Shown here one piece after another: positions 27,637 through 36,357 of a stretch of DNA of 64,000 nucleotides (position 1 is its first letter; the number at the start of each line of letters is the position of its first letter). Below the pieces are notes generated by a model. The model ran no database searches. It was not told the DNA's origin and saw nothing but the letters and a program-made list of their open reading frames with translations. Source of the DNA: an uncultured Pelagibacteraceae bacterium (GTDB lineage: Bacteria; Pseudomonadota; Alphaproteobacteria; Pelagibacterales; Pelagibacteraceae); the NCBI GenBank assembly GCA_902564385.1, contig CACFAT010000001.1:124001-188000 (forward strand), read 5' to 3'. Both the position numbers and the translations under genes were made by a program.

Positions 27637-28284
27637 ATGATAGACAAAATTTTTCCAAAGATTCATAACGAAGGCTATAAATTTATAGTAATTTTCGTAG
27701 TAGCAACGATCATCCTATATTTCATTCATGGTTTTTTAGGTTTCATAGGTTTGGTTTTAAGTATTTGGTGTTATTATTTTTTTAGAGATCCAGAGAGAAT
27801 TCCAATAAATGATGAGAACTATTTAACAAGTCCTGCTGACGGATTGGTCTTACAAGTTTTAGATACAAACGGACCAAAAGAATTGGGACTTGAAAATAAA
27901 AAATTTAAGAAAGTAAGTATATTTATGAATGTATTTGACTGTCATGTGAATAGATCTCCATGTTCAGGAAAAATTGAAGAAATTTTATACAAACCTGGAA
28001 AATTTATCAATGCATCTCTTGATAAAGCAAGTGAGGATAATGAAAGAAATTATTATAAAATTAAAAATTCTCACGGAGAAGATATAATTGTAGTTCAAAT
28101 AGCAGGACTGGTTGCACGTAGAATAGTAACTGATACCTCAGTTGAAGAAAATGTTGATCAAGGATCTAGAATTGGAATGATTAGATTTGGAAGTAGAGCA
28201 GATTTATATTTTGAAAACTATGAACCACTCGTAAAAGTTAATCAAAGAGCAGTTGCTGGAGAAACATTGATAGCAAAAAGATAA
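27637..28284 (+). CDS. psd: Phosphatidylserine decarboxylase proenzyme
   Basis: This 215-residue short-form Psd decarboxylates phosphatidylserine to phosphatidylethanolamine. There is an N-terminal membrane region (about residues 17-48). Next comes YLTSPADGLVLQV, then NVFDCHVNRSPCSG. Near the end, the self-processing Gly-Ser of IGMIRFGSRADLYF yields the pyruvoyl group. It abuts pssA with no gap, giving the two consecutive steps of PE synthesis in one operon. Confidence 0.94.
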   Translation: MIDKIFPKIHNEGYKFIVIFVVATIILYFIHGFLGFIGLVLSIWCYYFFRDPERIPINDENYLTSPADGLVLQVLDTNGPKELGLENKKFKKVSIFMNVFDCHVNRSPCSGKIEEILYKPGKFINASLDKASEDNERNYYKIKNSHGEDIIVVQIAGLVARRIVTDTSVEENVDQGSRIGMIRFGSRADLYFENYEPLVKVNQRAVAGETLIAKR

Positions 28285-29082
28285 ATGGAAAATCCAAAAA
28301 AGAATATAAGATTAGTATCAAATAAAAATTCAAGAGTTATTTTGCCGAATATTATGACGCTAGTTGGTGTGTGTATTGGTTTGACTTCAATTAAGTTTGC
28401 ATTTGATGGAAGATTTGAATTATCAGTTATTGCAGTTTTAATTGCTGCAATTATAGATGGTTTAGATGGAAGAATTGCAAGATTAATTAAAGCCACATCA
28501 AAAGTTGGAAAAGAATTAGACTCATTAACGGATGTAATTAGTTTTGGAGTAGCGCCAGCATTCATAATGTATTTCTGGGCGCTAGATAATATTGGCAGAT
28601 TTGGTTGGTTAATATCTTTAATATATGTGGTTTGCGTTGCCTTAAGACTTGCAAGATTTAACGTTTCAACAGGAGGGGAACCTTCATGGAGAGACAATTT
28701 TTTTGAAGGTATTCCATCACCAGCAGGTGGAGTATTAGTATTAATGCCATTAATTTATAGTTTTAGTGAAGTTCAGTTTATAACTATTAATAAAAATATA
28801 ATTGTTCCATCTTTATTCATTGTTATTTCTGTACTTTTGATAAGTAAAATTCCTACATATTCTTTTAAAAGAATTGTTGTCCCAAGAAGTACTTCAATAT
28901 TTCTTTTATTTGGAATAATTTTATATTTTGGTTTGTTGCTAATATATACCTTTAATACAATTATAATTTCAGGAATTATTTATTTATTAATGATTCCAGC
29001 AAGTTCAATTCATTACTTATTTTTAAAAAAACAAAATAAAGAAAAAGATGATGGCGTTGATCATCACGAAGATATTTTGTAA
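28285..29082 (+). CDS. pssA: CDP-diacylglycerol--serine O-phosphatidyltransferase
   Basis: The 265-residue integral membrane enzyme makes phosphatidylserine from CDP-diacylglycerol and serine. The CDP-alcohol phosphatidyltransferase motif is clear at ~residues 60-85: DGLDGRIARL ... GKELDSLTD. Around eight hydrophobic helices follow. The ATG directly follows the psd stop, and the TAATG stop overlaps the next gene. The order psd-pssA is typical of alphaproteobacteria. Confidence 0.94.
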   Translation: MENPKKNIRLVSNKNSRVILPNIMTLVGVCIGLTSIKFAFDGRFELSVIAVLIAAIIDGLDGRIARLIKATSKVGKELDSLTDVISFGVAPAFIMYFWALDNIGRFGWLISLIYVVCVALRLARFNVSTGGEPSWRDNFFEGIPSPAGGVLVLMPLIYSFSEVQFITINKNIIVPSLFIVISVLLISKIPTYSFKRIVVPRSTSIFLLFGIILYFGLLLIYTFNTIIISGIIYLLMIPASSIHYLFLKKQNKEKDDGVDHHEDIL

Positions 29083-29996
29083 TGAAAGAGAATGTAATTA
29101 TTTCTCTAGCAGATTCTAATTACTTTGAATTGCTAAATGAATTAATAGACTCTATTAAACAATTCAATTACAGTGAAAAGGTTGCTATTTGTATACTTGA
29201 TGCGGGTTTAACAGAGGAGCAAACCGCTCTTCTAAAAGATAAAGTAGACGAGATCAAAAAAGCTGAATGGGATATTGAGGTTCCACAATCTAAAGTTAAA
29301 GGTAAAGAATGGCTAAAAAGTCAGGTATCAAGAGCGTTTCTTCCAAAATATTTTCCAAATTATAAAAAATACCTGTGGATTGATTGTGATGCTTGGGTTC
29401 AAGATTGGAGCTCAATAGACTTATATTTTAAGGCTTGTGATAATGGTAAACTAGGCATTACCCAGACAATGACACCTGGATATAGAATATTAAGTAACGT
29501 TAATTGGTTGTTTGGAAAATTAGCCATTATAAAATCTCAAAATTTTAAACATGCTATTAAATCTAAAATTGATATTAATAAAGCAAGAAAGTTAGCATTT
29601 GCTCCGCATATTAATATTGGTGTTTTCTCATTAGAAAAAGACTCTAGCTGCTGGAATGTTTGGCAAAAAAATTTAAAAACTACTCTTAGTCATGGACAAA
29701 TATTTGGTTCAGAGCAACTAGCAATAAATATATGTGTATATATTGATAATGTAGATGTTGAATTTCTTCCTCATAATTGCAACTGGTTAGCTAGCAACTT
29801 ACTTCCAAAGTTTGATGAAAAGAATAAAATTTTCGTGGAACCTTTTTTACCAAATCATAAAATTGGAATTATACATTTAGCTAGTGGTATTAAAGTAAAT
29901 GATAAAGATATGAGAAACGAGAAAAATCTAGAGATAGAATTAAATACTTTGGATAATAATAAAATCTCAAAATCTTTAAGGTTCAAAACTAATTGA
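29082..29996 (+). CDS. GT-A fold glycosyltransferase (GT8-like), uncharacterised
   Basis: The 304-residue cytoplasmic protein starts NVIISLADSNYFELLNELIDSIK, like nucleotide-sugar transferases of the GT8 type. It has a D-x-D metal motif in LWIDCDAWVQDWSSID near residue 105, and HINIGVFSLEKDSSCW and GSEQLAINICVY later, which match the acceptor half of such enzymes. It overlaps pssA by one base and rlmE by 4. The link to phospholipid genes suggests a cell-envelope acceptor, but this is inferred from position only. Confidence 0.65.
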   Translation: MKENVIISLADSNYFELLNELIDSIKQFNYSEKVAICILDAGLTEEQTALLKDKVDEIKKAEWDIEVPQSKVKGKEWLKSQVSRAFLPKYFPNYKKYLWIDCDAWVQDWSSIDLYFKACDNGKLGITQTMTPGYRILSNVNWLFGKLAIIKSQNFKHAIKSKIDINKARKLAFAPHINIGVFSLEKDSSCWNVWQKNLKTTLSHGQIFGSEQLAINICVYIDNVDVEFLPHNCNWLASNLLPKFDEKNKIFVEPFLPNHKIGIIHLASGIKVNDKDMRNEKNLEIELNTLDNNKISKSLRFKTN

Positions 29997-30604
29997 AAAA
30001 AAATAAAATCTCAAAAAATTGGATTAATAAGCAGAGAAGAGATATTTATGTTAGACAATCAAAAGTTGAAGGATATAGATCAAGAGCCGTTTATAAATTA
30101 AAGGAAATTAACGAAAAATTTAAATTTTTAAAAAATAATATATCAGTAATAGATCTTGGAGCTGCTCCTGGAAGTTGGTCTCAATATATATCAAGTAATT
30201 TAAAATGTAATAAGCATTTAGCAATAGATTTAAAAGAAATAGAAGAAATAAAGAATGTAAAAATTTTAAAAGGAGATTTTACGGATACTGAGCAACAAAA
30301 TAAAATTAATAATTATTTTGGTGGAAAAATTGACCTAATTATTTCAGATATGGCAGTCAATACTACGGGAAACAAAAACCTAGATTCTATGGTAACTGGA
30401 GAATTAGTTTTAGAAGCTTTGGATTTCGCTACAAAAATGATGAAGCCAAATGGCTATTTTGTCTCAAAATTATTTATGGGAACTTCATTTAATGAGATAA
30501 TTGCATTTTCAAAAAAAAATTTTGTAAAATTTAATGTCTATAAGCCTCCAGCAAGTAGAAAAGACTCTAAAGAAAGTTTCTTAATCTGCAAAAATTTAAG
30601 ATAG
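29993..30604 (+). CDS. rlmE: 23S rRNA (uridine-2'-O) methyltransferase RlmE
   Basis: The 203-residue FtsJ-type SAM methyltransferase modifies U2552 of 23S rRNA. N-terminal SKNWINKQRRDIYVRQSKVEGYRSRAVYKL matches the family. SAM motif I is VIDLGAAPGSWSQ, the DMAVN segment carries the catalytic Asp, and VSKLFMGTS contains the catalytic Lys. The start is a TTG at 29993 overlapping the previous stop; no ATG fits the N-terminus. Length is near the E. coli 209. Confidence 0.92.
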   Translation: MKKNKISKNWINKQRRDIYVRQSKVEGYRSRAVYKLKEINEKFKFLKNNISVIDLGAAPGSWSQYISSNLKCNKHLAIDLKEIEEIKNVKILKGDFTDTEQQNKINNYFGGKIDLIISDMAVNTTGNKNLDSMVTGELVLEALDFATKMMKPNGYFVSKLFMGTSFNEIIAFSKKNFVKFNVYKPPASRKDSKESFLICKNLR

Positions 30605-30641
30605 ATACTTTCATTTTTTTAAGAATCGTTTATATAAGGAC

Positions 30642-31706
30642 ATGGATCCTATCAAAGAAGCGCTCACTTTCGATGATGTAACCTTAGCACCAAATTATTC
30701 TGAAATTTTACCTTCAGAAGTAAAGACAGAAGTTAAATTATCAAAACACTTAAATATTTCTATACCCCTTCTAACTTCAGCAATGGATACTGTAACAGAG
30801 TCTAACATGGCTATTTCAATCGGTAAAAAGGGTGGAATAGGTGTTATACATAGAAATTTATCAATAAATGATCAGATAAAAGAAATAAGAAAAGTAAAAG
30901 CAAAAAAAATATTAGTTGGTGCAGCTGTTGGTGCAAGTTTAAACGAACACATAAGAGCTCAAAAGATTTTAAAAGAAAATATCGATTTAATTGTTGTTGA
31001 TACAGCTCATGGCCACACAAAAAAAGTAGCTGAAATAATAAAAAAAATTAAAAAAATTAAACCAACTAAAACAGCTTTATGTGCAGGTAATATTGCTACA
31101 GCAGAAGCAGCTAAATTTCTGATTAAGCAAGGAGTAGATATTATAAAAGTTGGAATTGGACCAGGATCTATATGCACTACAAGATTAGTTGCGGGGATAG
31201 GAGTTCCACAGTTAAGTGCAATTTTAGATGTAAAAAAAGGTATGGGCAAAAGTAAAACAACATTAATAGCTGATGGAGGTATCAAATTTTCTGGGGATAT
31301 TGCAAAAGCACTTGCAGCAGGAGCAGATGCGGTAATGATTGGATCATTATTTGCAGGAACAGATCAGGCTCCAGGAAGAATTATTAAAAGAGGTGGTAAA
31401 TTATTTAAAAGTTTTAGAGGCATGGGATCTATTGGAGCAATGAATAAAGGATCAGCAGATAGATATTTTCAATCAAAACAAAAAGATACTTCAAAATATG
31501 TAGCAGAAGGTGTTGAAGGTTTTGTTAAATACAAAGGCACAGTTGAAAAAATAATCTACCAACTAGTAGGGGGTTTAAAATCATCAATGGGATACTTAGG
31601 TGCAAAAAGAATTAAAGATCTCAGAAAAAAACCAAAATTTGTCAAAATTACTAAAGCAGGTTTTTATGAAAGTATGGTACATAACATAGACGAAATAAAA
31701 AGATGA
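30642..31706 (+). CDS. guaB: IMP dehydrogenase lacking the CBS (Bateman) domain
   Basis: The 354-residue enzyme oxidises IMP to XMP in GMP synthesis. The catalytic barrel is complete: TFDDVTLAP at the start, the Cys178 loop GPGSICTTR, DGGIKFSGD, the MGS(I/L) phosphate site and SADRYFQ in the flap. The usual two CBS domains (about 120 residues) between barrel strands are missing. After HRNLSINDQIKEIRKVK (to residue ~86) the chain runs directly into KKILVGAAVG. The reading frame is clean, so this is a true domain loss. CBS domains mediate allosteric nucleotide control, so that control is probably absent here. Confidence 0.92.
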   Translation: MDPIKEALTFDDVTLAPNYSEILPSEVKTEVKLSKHLNISIPLLTSAMDTVTESNMAISIGKKGGIGVIHRNLSINDQIKEIRKVKAKKILVGAAVGASLNEHIRAQKILKENIDLIVVDTAHGHTKKVAEIIKKIKKIKPTKTALCAGNIATAEAAKFLIKQGVDIIKVGIGPGSICTTRLVAGIGVPQLSAILDVKKGMGKSKTTLIADGGIKFSGDIAKALAAGADAVMIGSLFAGTDQAPGRIIKRGGKLFKSFRGMGSIGAMNKGSADRYFQSKQKDTSKYVAEGVEGFVKYKGTVEKIIYQLVGGLKSSMGYLGAKRIKDLRKKPKFVKITKAGFYESMVHNIDEIKR

Positions 31707-32137
31707 TAAAAAAAATTACCTTAGCAATAATTTTACTTTTTACTTTAGTTTTTAATGTTTACGCGGAAAAAGTTAATTTTTTTGATGAAGCAAAAAGTCT
31801 TTATGAAAATGAAAAATATGAAGATTCAAAATTTTTATTTCAAAGAAATATTGTATACAATCCCAAAGACTCAAAGTCATATCTATATTTAGCAAAAATA
31901 TTTAAAAATGAAGAAAACAAAATAGAACTGGAAAAAAATATAAATACAGTTTTACTACTTGAGCCAAACAACGAAGAGGCAATGTATCTATTAATAGATA
32001 TTGAGTTAGAAAGATCTAATTTTTCTAAAGCAGAGGAACTTAGAGAAGATTTTAAGAAAATATGCTCGAACCTTTGTGATAAAATCGCATCTATAAACAA
32101 ACGCCTAAAAGAGTTTGAAAAAAAAGATGCGTCTTGA
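31703..32137 (+). CDS. Secreted TPR-repeat protein
   Basis: The 144-residue protein has a signal peptide (about residues 1-21, ending VYA), then TPR-like helix pairs ([51 protein letters not shown]). It overlaps guaB by 4 bases and guaA by 11, so it lies inside the GMP-synthesis operon. TPR modules mediate protein contacts; a periplasmic partner is likely, but nothing links it to guanine metabolism. Function unknown. Confidence 0.75.
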   Translation: MIKKITLAIILLFTLVFNVYAEKVNFFDEAKSLYENEKYEDSKFLFQRNIVYNPKDSKSYLYLAKIFKNEENKIELEKNINTVLLLEPNNEEAMYLLIDIELERSNFSKAEELREDFKKICSNLCDKIASINKRLKEFEKKDAS

Positions 32138-33686
32138 AAATAATCTAGATAAAGTTTTAATAATCGATTTTGGGTCTCAGTTCACACAATTAATTGCAAG
32201 AAAAGTAAGAGAATTAAATGTTTTTTGTGAAATTATAAGTCACAACAAACTTAAAAACTACAAAAATGAAAAAAATGTGAAAGGCATCATTTTATCAGGT
32301 GGTCCCTTAAATGTTTATCAAAATAAAAAAGTTAAATTCAATAGAAGTATATTAAGTTTAAATATTCCAATTTTAGGTATTTGTTTTGGCCATCAGATAA
32401 TCTCTAAAGAATTAGGAGGTAAAGTAAAACGAGCAAAATCAAGAGAATTTGGGTTAGCAAAAGTTACAAAATTAAAAAAAAGCGCTTTAACCGAAAATTT
32501 CTTTTCAAAAAAATCCACCAATGTATGGATGAGCCATGGAGATGAGGTAATTAAATTACCTAAAGGTTTTAAAGTTATAGCAAAATCCTCAAATTCGAAA
32601 TTATGTATGATAGAAAATGTAAAAAAAAAAATATATGGCATACAGTTTCATCCAGAAGTTTCCCATACAGTTAAAGGCAAAATAATATTAAAAAACTTTG
32701 TAATTAAAATTTGTAAAATTAAAAAAAATTGGACATCAAAAAATCAAAAATCCAAACTTATGCAACAAATTAAAGAACAAGTTGGAAATTCTAAAGTAAT
32801 TTGTGCATTATCTGGTGGTGTAGATAGCAGTGTAGTAGCAAAATTAATTAGTAATGCGATTGGAAAAAACCTAACTTGTATATTCGTTAATACTGGCCTG
32901 CTCAGAAAAAACGAAGAAAAACAAGTAGTAAATACTTTTAGAAAAAAATTTAAATTGAATTTAATTTATGTAAATGCTGAACAATTATTTATAAGCAAAT
33001 TAAAAAACGTAACAGATCCAGAAAAAAAAAGAAAAATTATTGGAAATTTATTTATCAAACTTTTTGAAAAATACGCAAAAAAAATAAAAAATGTAAAATT
33101 TTTAGCTCAAGGAACTCTATACCCTGATTTAATTGAAAGTAAATCTGTAACAGGAAGTCAAACGTCAAAAATTAAGTCTCATCATAATGTAGGTGGTCTG
33201 CCGAAAAGGATGAAATTAAAATTGGTTGAGCCATTGAAGTATTTATTTAAAGATGAAGTTAGAATGTTAGGTCTAGAATTAAATTTAAGTAAAGAAATTA
33301 TTTCTAGACATCCTTTTCCTGGTCCTGGTTTAGCAATTAGAATGCCAGGCATAATTACTAAAGAAAAAATAAAAATTTTAAAAGAAGCAGATAATTACTT
33401 TGTAAATGCATTAAGAGAAAACAATCTATATCATAAGATATGGCAGGCTTATGCTGCATTACTGCCTGTTAAAACTGTTGGTGTCATGGGAGACAATAGA
33501 ACCTATGAATATTTATGTTTGCTTAGAGCAATAACATCTGAAGATGGGATGACAGCGGATTATTTTCAATTTAATAAATCATTTATGCAAATGGTATCGA
33601 ATAAAATAGTTAATAATATTCGAGGTATAAATAGAGTAGTTTATGATGTGACTTCTAAACCACCAAGTACTATTGAACTAGAATAG
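32127..33686 (+). CDS. guaA: GMP synthase (glutamine-hydrolysing)
   Basis: The ~519-residue bifunctional enzyme converts XMP to GMP. The class I amidotransferase half has the catalytic Cys in ILGICFGHQ and His/Glu in [10 protein letters not shown]. The ATP-pyrophosphatase half has [12 protein letters not shown] (PP-loop). The C-terminal dimer domain ends [10 protein letters not shown], matching the family. I prefer the ATG at 32127 over the TTG at 32115. Together with guaB this forms the IMP-to-GMP route; the gene overlaps the TPR gene. Confidence 0.97.
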   Translation: MRLENNLDKVLIIDFGSQFTQLIARKVRELNVFCEIISHNKLKNYKNEKNVKGIILSGGPLNVYQNKKVKFNRSILSLNIPILGICFGHQIISKELGGKVKRAKSREFGLAKVTKLKKSALTENFFSKKSTNVWMSHGDEVIKLPKGFKVIAKSSNSKLCMIENVKKKIYGIQFHPEVSHTVKGKIILKNFVIKICKIKKNWTSKNQKSKLMQQIKEQVGNSKVICALSGGVDSSVVAKLISNAIGKNLTCIFVNTGLLRKNEEKQVVNTFRKKFKLNLIYVNAEQLFISKLKNVTDPEKKRKIIGNLFIKLFEKYAKKIKNVKFLAQGTLYPDLIESKSVTGSQTSKIKSHHNVGGLPKRMKLKLVEPLKYLFKDEVRMLGLELNLSKEIISRHPFPGPGLAIRMPGIITKEKIKILKEADNYFVNALRENNLYHKIWQAYAALLPVKTVGVMGDNRTYEYLCLLRAITSEDGMTADYFQFNKSFMQMVSNKIVNNIRGINRVVYDVTSKPPSTIELE

Positions 33687-33706
33687 AAATAAATTATAAT
33701 TTTACT

Positions 33707-34126
33707 ATGAAATATTTACACACAATGATCAGAATTTCTAATATTCAGGAGTCGTTAAAATTTTTTTGTGATGGACTGGGTTTAAAAGAGACAAAAAGAA
33801 TGGAAAATGAAAAAGGCAGATATACATTAATTTTTTTAGCTGCACCAAACGACAATAATGCAGAAATTGAACTAACTTATAATTGGGACGGTGACAATTT
33901 AGGAGAGGGATCTAGAAATTTTGGTCACTTAGCTTATAGAGTTAAAAATATATACGAAATATGTCAAAGACTAATGGATATGGGTTATACAATTAATAGA
34001 CCACCTAGAGATGGTCATATGGCATTTGTGAAATCACCAGATAAAATATCAATAGAAATACTTCAGGAAGGAAATCTTCCTCCTAAAGAGCCCTGGTCAT
34101 CAATGGAAAATACTGGAACTTGGTAA
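33707..34126 (+). CDS. gloA: Lactoylglutathione lyase (glyoxalase I)
   Basis: This 139-residue vicinal-oxygen-chelate enzyme isomerises the methylglyoxal-glutathione adduct. Metal ligands: His5 (KYLHTMIRI), Glu in EIELTYNWD, His in FGHLAYRVK and Glu in KISIEILQ. It ends shortly after, as in bacterial GloA. It lies 20 bases after guaA and is convergent with the TerC gene. The ligand set supports the call well. Confidence 0.93.
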   Translation: MKYLHTMIRISNIQESLKFFCDGLGLKETKRMENEKGRYTLIFLAAPNDNNAEIELTYNWDGDNLGEGSRNFGHLAYRVKNIYEICQRLMDMGYTINRPPRDGHMAFVKSPDKISIEILQEGNLPPKEPWSSMENTGTW

Positions 34127-34128
34127 TA

Positions 34129-34740
34129 TTAGAAATACTTTATATATTTTTCATTAATATTTAAAATTTCTAAATCGACTAGCCCACCTATTACTAATTG
34201 AATAGCAACCAATAATATAAAGCCTAAACCTATATAAGCTATCCATAAATGTTTTTGTATATAATTTGCTAAATAAGTAGCTAAGGCTCCAGTAAGAACT
34301 ACTGATAATACTAAGCCAAAAATCATAAAACCAAAATTACCTTTAGCTGCACCCACAACGCCAATAACGTTATCAAAACTAATCGTAATATCTGCAAATA
34401 ATACTTTGTAAATACTTTTGATAAATGAAGGTTCCATAGATTTCTTTTTAGGTGACTTAATTTTTTGAATTTCAAATAAATCTTTTCTTAAGTCATTAAC
34501 AATCCAAATTAAAAGTAATCCACCAAGAATTTTAATGAAGTAAAACTTAAATAAATATGTTGCAAATATTGCAAATATGACTTTGAAAACTAACGCACCA
34601 ACTACTCCCCAAAATATTATCTTTTTTCTATTTTTTGGAACGAAGTTAGCAGCAATCAATCCTATTATTATTGCATTATCTGCAGCTAGAATAATATCTA
34701 TAAATATAATTTGCAGTAAAATGAGTGATTGTTCTATCAA
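34129..34740 (-). CDS. TerC-family integral membrane protein (YjbE-like)
   Basis: The 203-residue protein has about six hydrophobic helices. Two TerC signature segments carry membrane Asp residues: IDIILAADNAIIIG at the start and ADITISFDNVIGVVGA in the second half. A charged Lys-rich loop (KKKSMEPS) lies between the halves. Family members are linked to tellurite resistance, manganese export or metal loading of exported proteins. The conserved Asp/Asn residues fit metal handling, but the ion is not determinable. It is divergent from the TRAP operon. Confidence 0.82.
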   Translation of the reverse strand: MIEQSLILLQIIFIDIILAADNAIIIGLIAANFVPKNRKKIIFWGVVGALVFKVIFAIFATYLFKFYFIKILGGLLLIWIVNDLRKDLFEIQKIKSPKKKSMEPSFIKSIYKVLFADITISFDNVIGVVGAAKGNFGFMIFGLVLSVVLTGALATYLANYIQKHLWIAYIGLGFILLVAIQLVIGGLVDLEILNINEKYIKYF

Positions 34741-34852
34741 GATGCTATTATAATAGTAATTATTTATTATATTTCAATAAAACATCAAAAATTTTTATTG
34801 ATTTAAGTTTTAATACATAATGAGATATGTTTTTTAAAAATATGGAGGATTT

Positions 34853-35824
34853 ATGAAACTTTTCAAAATTTTGCTCTCTGTTTTATTTTCTGTTCTTTTA
34901 ACTGCTAATGCTTTTGCTGCAGAAAAATGGGATATGGCACTAGCATATGGTGCAAGCAACTTCCATTCTGCTAATGCAGCTGAATTTGCTAAAAATGTTT
35001 CAGAAAAAAGTGGGGGAAAATTAACAATAGTAACTCACCCAGGTGGATCTCTATTTAAAGGTGGAGAAATATTTAGAGCTGTTAGAACTGGACAAGCTCA
35101 AATTGGTGAGAGATTTATGTCGGCTCTAGGTAAAGAGGATCCGTTGTTAGAGATTGACTCACAACCATTTCTTGCGACATCATATGATGATGCTATGAAA
35201 TTGTATCAAGCATCTAAGCCTGCAATAATTAAAGGTTTAGATCAAAAAGGTCTTGTATTTTTATATGCTGTTCCATGGCCTGCGCAAGGTCTTTATAGTA
35301 AAAAAGAGATTAACAGTGTTGCTGATTTAAAAGGTTTAAAATTTAGAGCATATAATTCTGCAACTATTAGAATGGCTGAGTTGACAGGTATGGCTCCTAC
35401 AAAAATTGAAGCAGCTGAAATAAGTCAAGCATTCTCAACCGGCGCGGTTGAAAGTATGATTACTTCACCAACTACTGGTAAGAACAGTAAAATTTGGGAA
35501 AATGGAGTAAAGTATTTTTATGATATTGCGGCTTGGTTTCCAAAAAATATGATTGTAGCTCACAGAGGTTCTTGGAATAAGTTAGATAAAGCTACACAAA
35601 AAATGATAATGGAAGAGGCGGCAGTTGCCGAGAAAAAAGGTTGGGCACTTTCAAAAAAAGGAAATGTTGCTGATAAAAAAGCTTTAGCTGATGCTGGAAT
35701 GAAAGTAGGCAAAGTAAATGCAGCCCTTGAAAGTCATTTCAAAAAAGTTGGTGCTACAATGGCAGAAGAATGGAAGAAAAAAGCTGGCGATAGAGGTGCT
35801 AGTGTTCTTGCTGCCTATAATTAA
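34853..35824 (+). CDS. dctP: TRAP transporter substrate-binding protein (DctP family)
   Basis: This 323-residue periplasmic protein has a signal peptide (residues ~1-22, ending AFA). The DctP fold shows GGKLTIVTHPGGSLFKGGEIFRAVRTG, the carboxylate-clamp region VPWPAQGLYSKK and LKGLKFRAYNSA, with a conserved Arg, and AAEISQAFSTGAVESMITSPTTG. It captures a carboxylate for the DctQM channel encoded downstream. A clear GGAGG ribosome site is present. A hairpin after the stop probably lets this gene be expressed more than the permeases. The ligand is unknown. Confidence 0.93.
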   Translation: MKLFKILLSVLFSVLLTANAFAAEKWDMALAYGASNFHSANAAEFAKNVSEKSGGKLTIVTHPGGSLFKGGEIFRAVRTGQAQIGERFMSALGKEDPLLEIDSQPFLATSYDDAMKLYQASKPAIIKGLDQKGLVFLYAVPWPAQGLYSKKEINSVADLKGLKFRAYNSATIRMAELTGMAPTKIEAAEISQAFSTGAVESMITSPTTGKNSKIWENGVKYFYDIAAWFPKNMIVAHRGSWNKLDKATQKMIMEEAAVAEKKGWALSKKGNVADKKALADAGMKVGKVNAALESHFKKVGATMAEEWKKKAGDRGASVLAAYN

Positions 35825-35836
35825 ATCATTATAATT

Positions 35837-35863
35837 AAAAAGGCCGTATTAAACGGCCTTTTT
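35837..35863 (+). terminator. Intra-operon hairpin between dctP and dctQ
   Basis: AAAAAGGCCGT / ACGGCCTTTTT forms an 11-base stem with an ATTAA loop. It is an intrinsic-terminator shape only two bases before the dctQ ATG. It probably causes partial termination or 3'-end protection of the dctP message, raising binding protein over permease. Confidence 0.85.
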
Positions 35864-35865
35864 AT

Positions 35866-36357
35866 ATGTTTACTAAAGTCAATAAATTTTTAAATAATCT
35901 TTATAGTTATTCAGGCTATATAGCTGCATTCTTTCTTATTTTGGTTGCAGTTTTTATTTTAATTGGAATTTCATCAAGAATATTTGGTTTTTATATAAGA
36001 GGCCTAGCTGAATATTCTGGATATTGTATGGCTGCCTCATCTTTTTTTGCTTTATCTTATACTTTCGTAGAAGGTGGTCACATTAGAATTACTTTATTTT
36101 TAGAAAAAGCTACTGGGATTAAAAAGAGATTTTTGGAATTATGGAGTTTGATAGTTGCGACTATATTTTCTGGTTATCTAGCTTTTTATTTTTTGAAAAT
36201 GCTAAAAATATCTTATGAATTTCAAGAGAGAAGTGAAGGAGCTGACGAAATTTTAATTTGGATACCACAAACTAGTGTTGCTTTAGGATCACTAATTTTT
36301 TTCATATGTGTATCTCATCAATTAGTTTTGAAAATACAAACAAAAAAAAATGACTGA
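35866..36357 (+). CDS. dctQ: TRAP transporter small permease (DctQ family)
   Basis: The 163-residue protein has four hydrophobic helices and the family-typical segments GISSRIFGF, AEYSGYCMAASSFFALSYTFVEGGHIRI and SWLIPQ-like ILIWIPQTSVALGS. It is the small subunit that scaffolds the large DctM transporter. The ATG lies immediately after a terminator-like hairpin, and its 3' end overlaps dctM by 8 bases. Confidence 0.9.
   Translation: MFTKVNKFLNNLYSYSGYIAAFFLILVAVFILIGISSRIFGFYIRGLAEYSGYCMAASSFFALSYTFVEGGHIRITLFLEKATGIKKRFLELWSLIVATIFSGYLAFYFLKMLKISYEFQERSEGADEILIWIPQTSVALGSLIFFICVSHQLVLKIQTKKND

Noticed and set aside
30642-31706. Frameshift or assembly loss in guaB
   Set aside because: The reading frame is uninterrupted and the junction is smooth, so a true domain deletion is more likely; raw reads would settle it.
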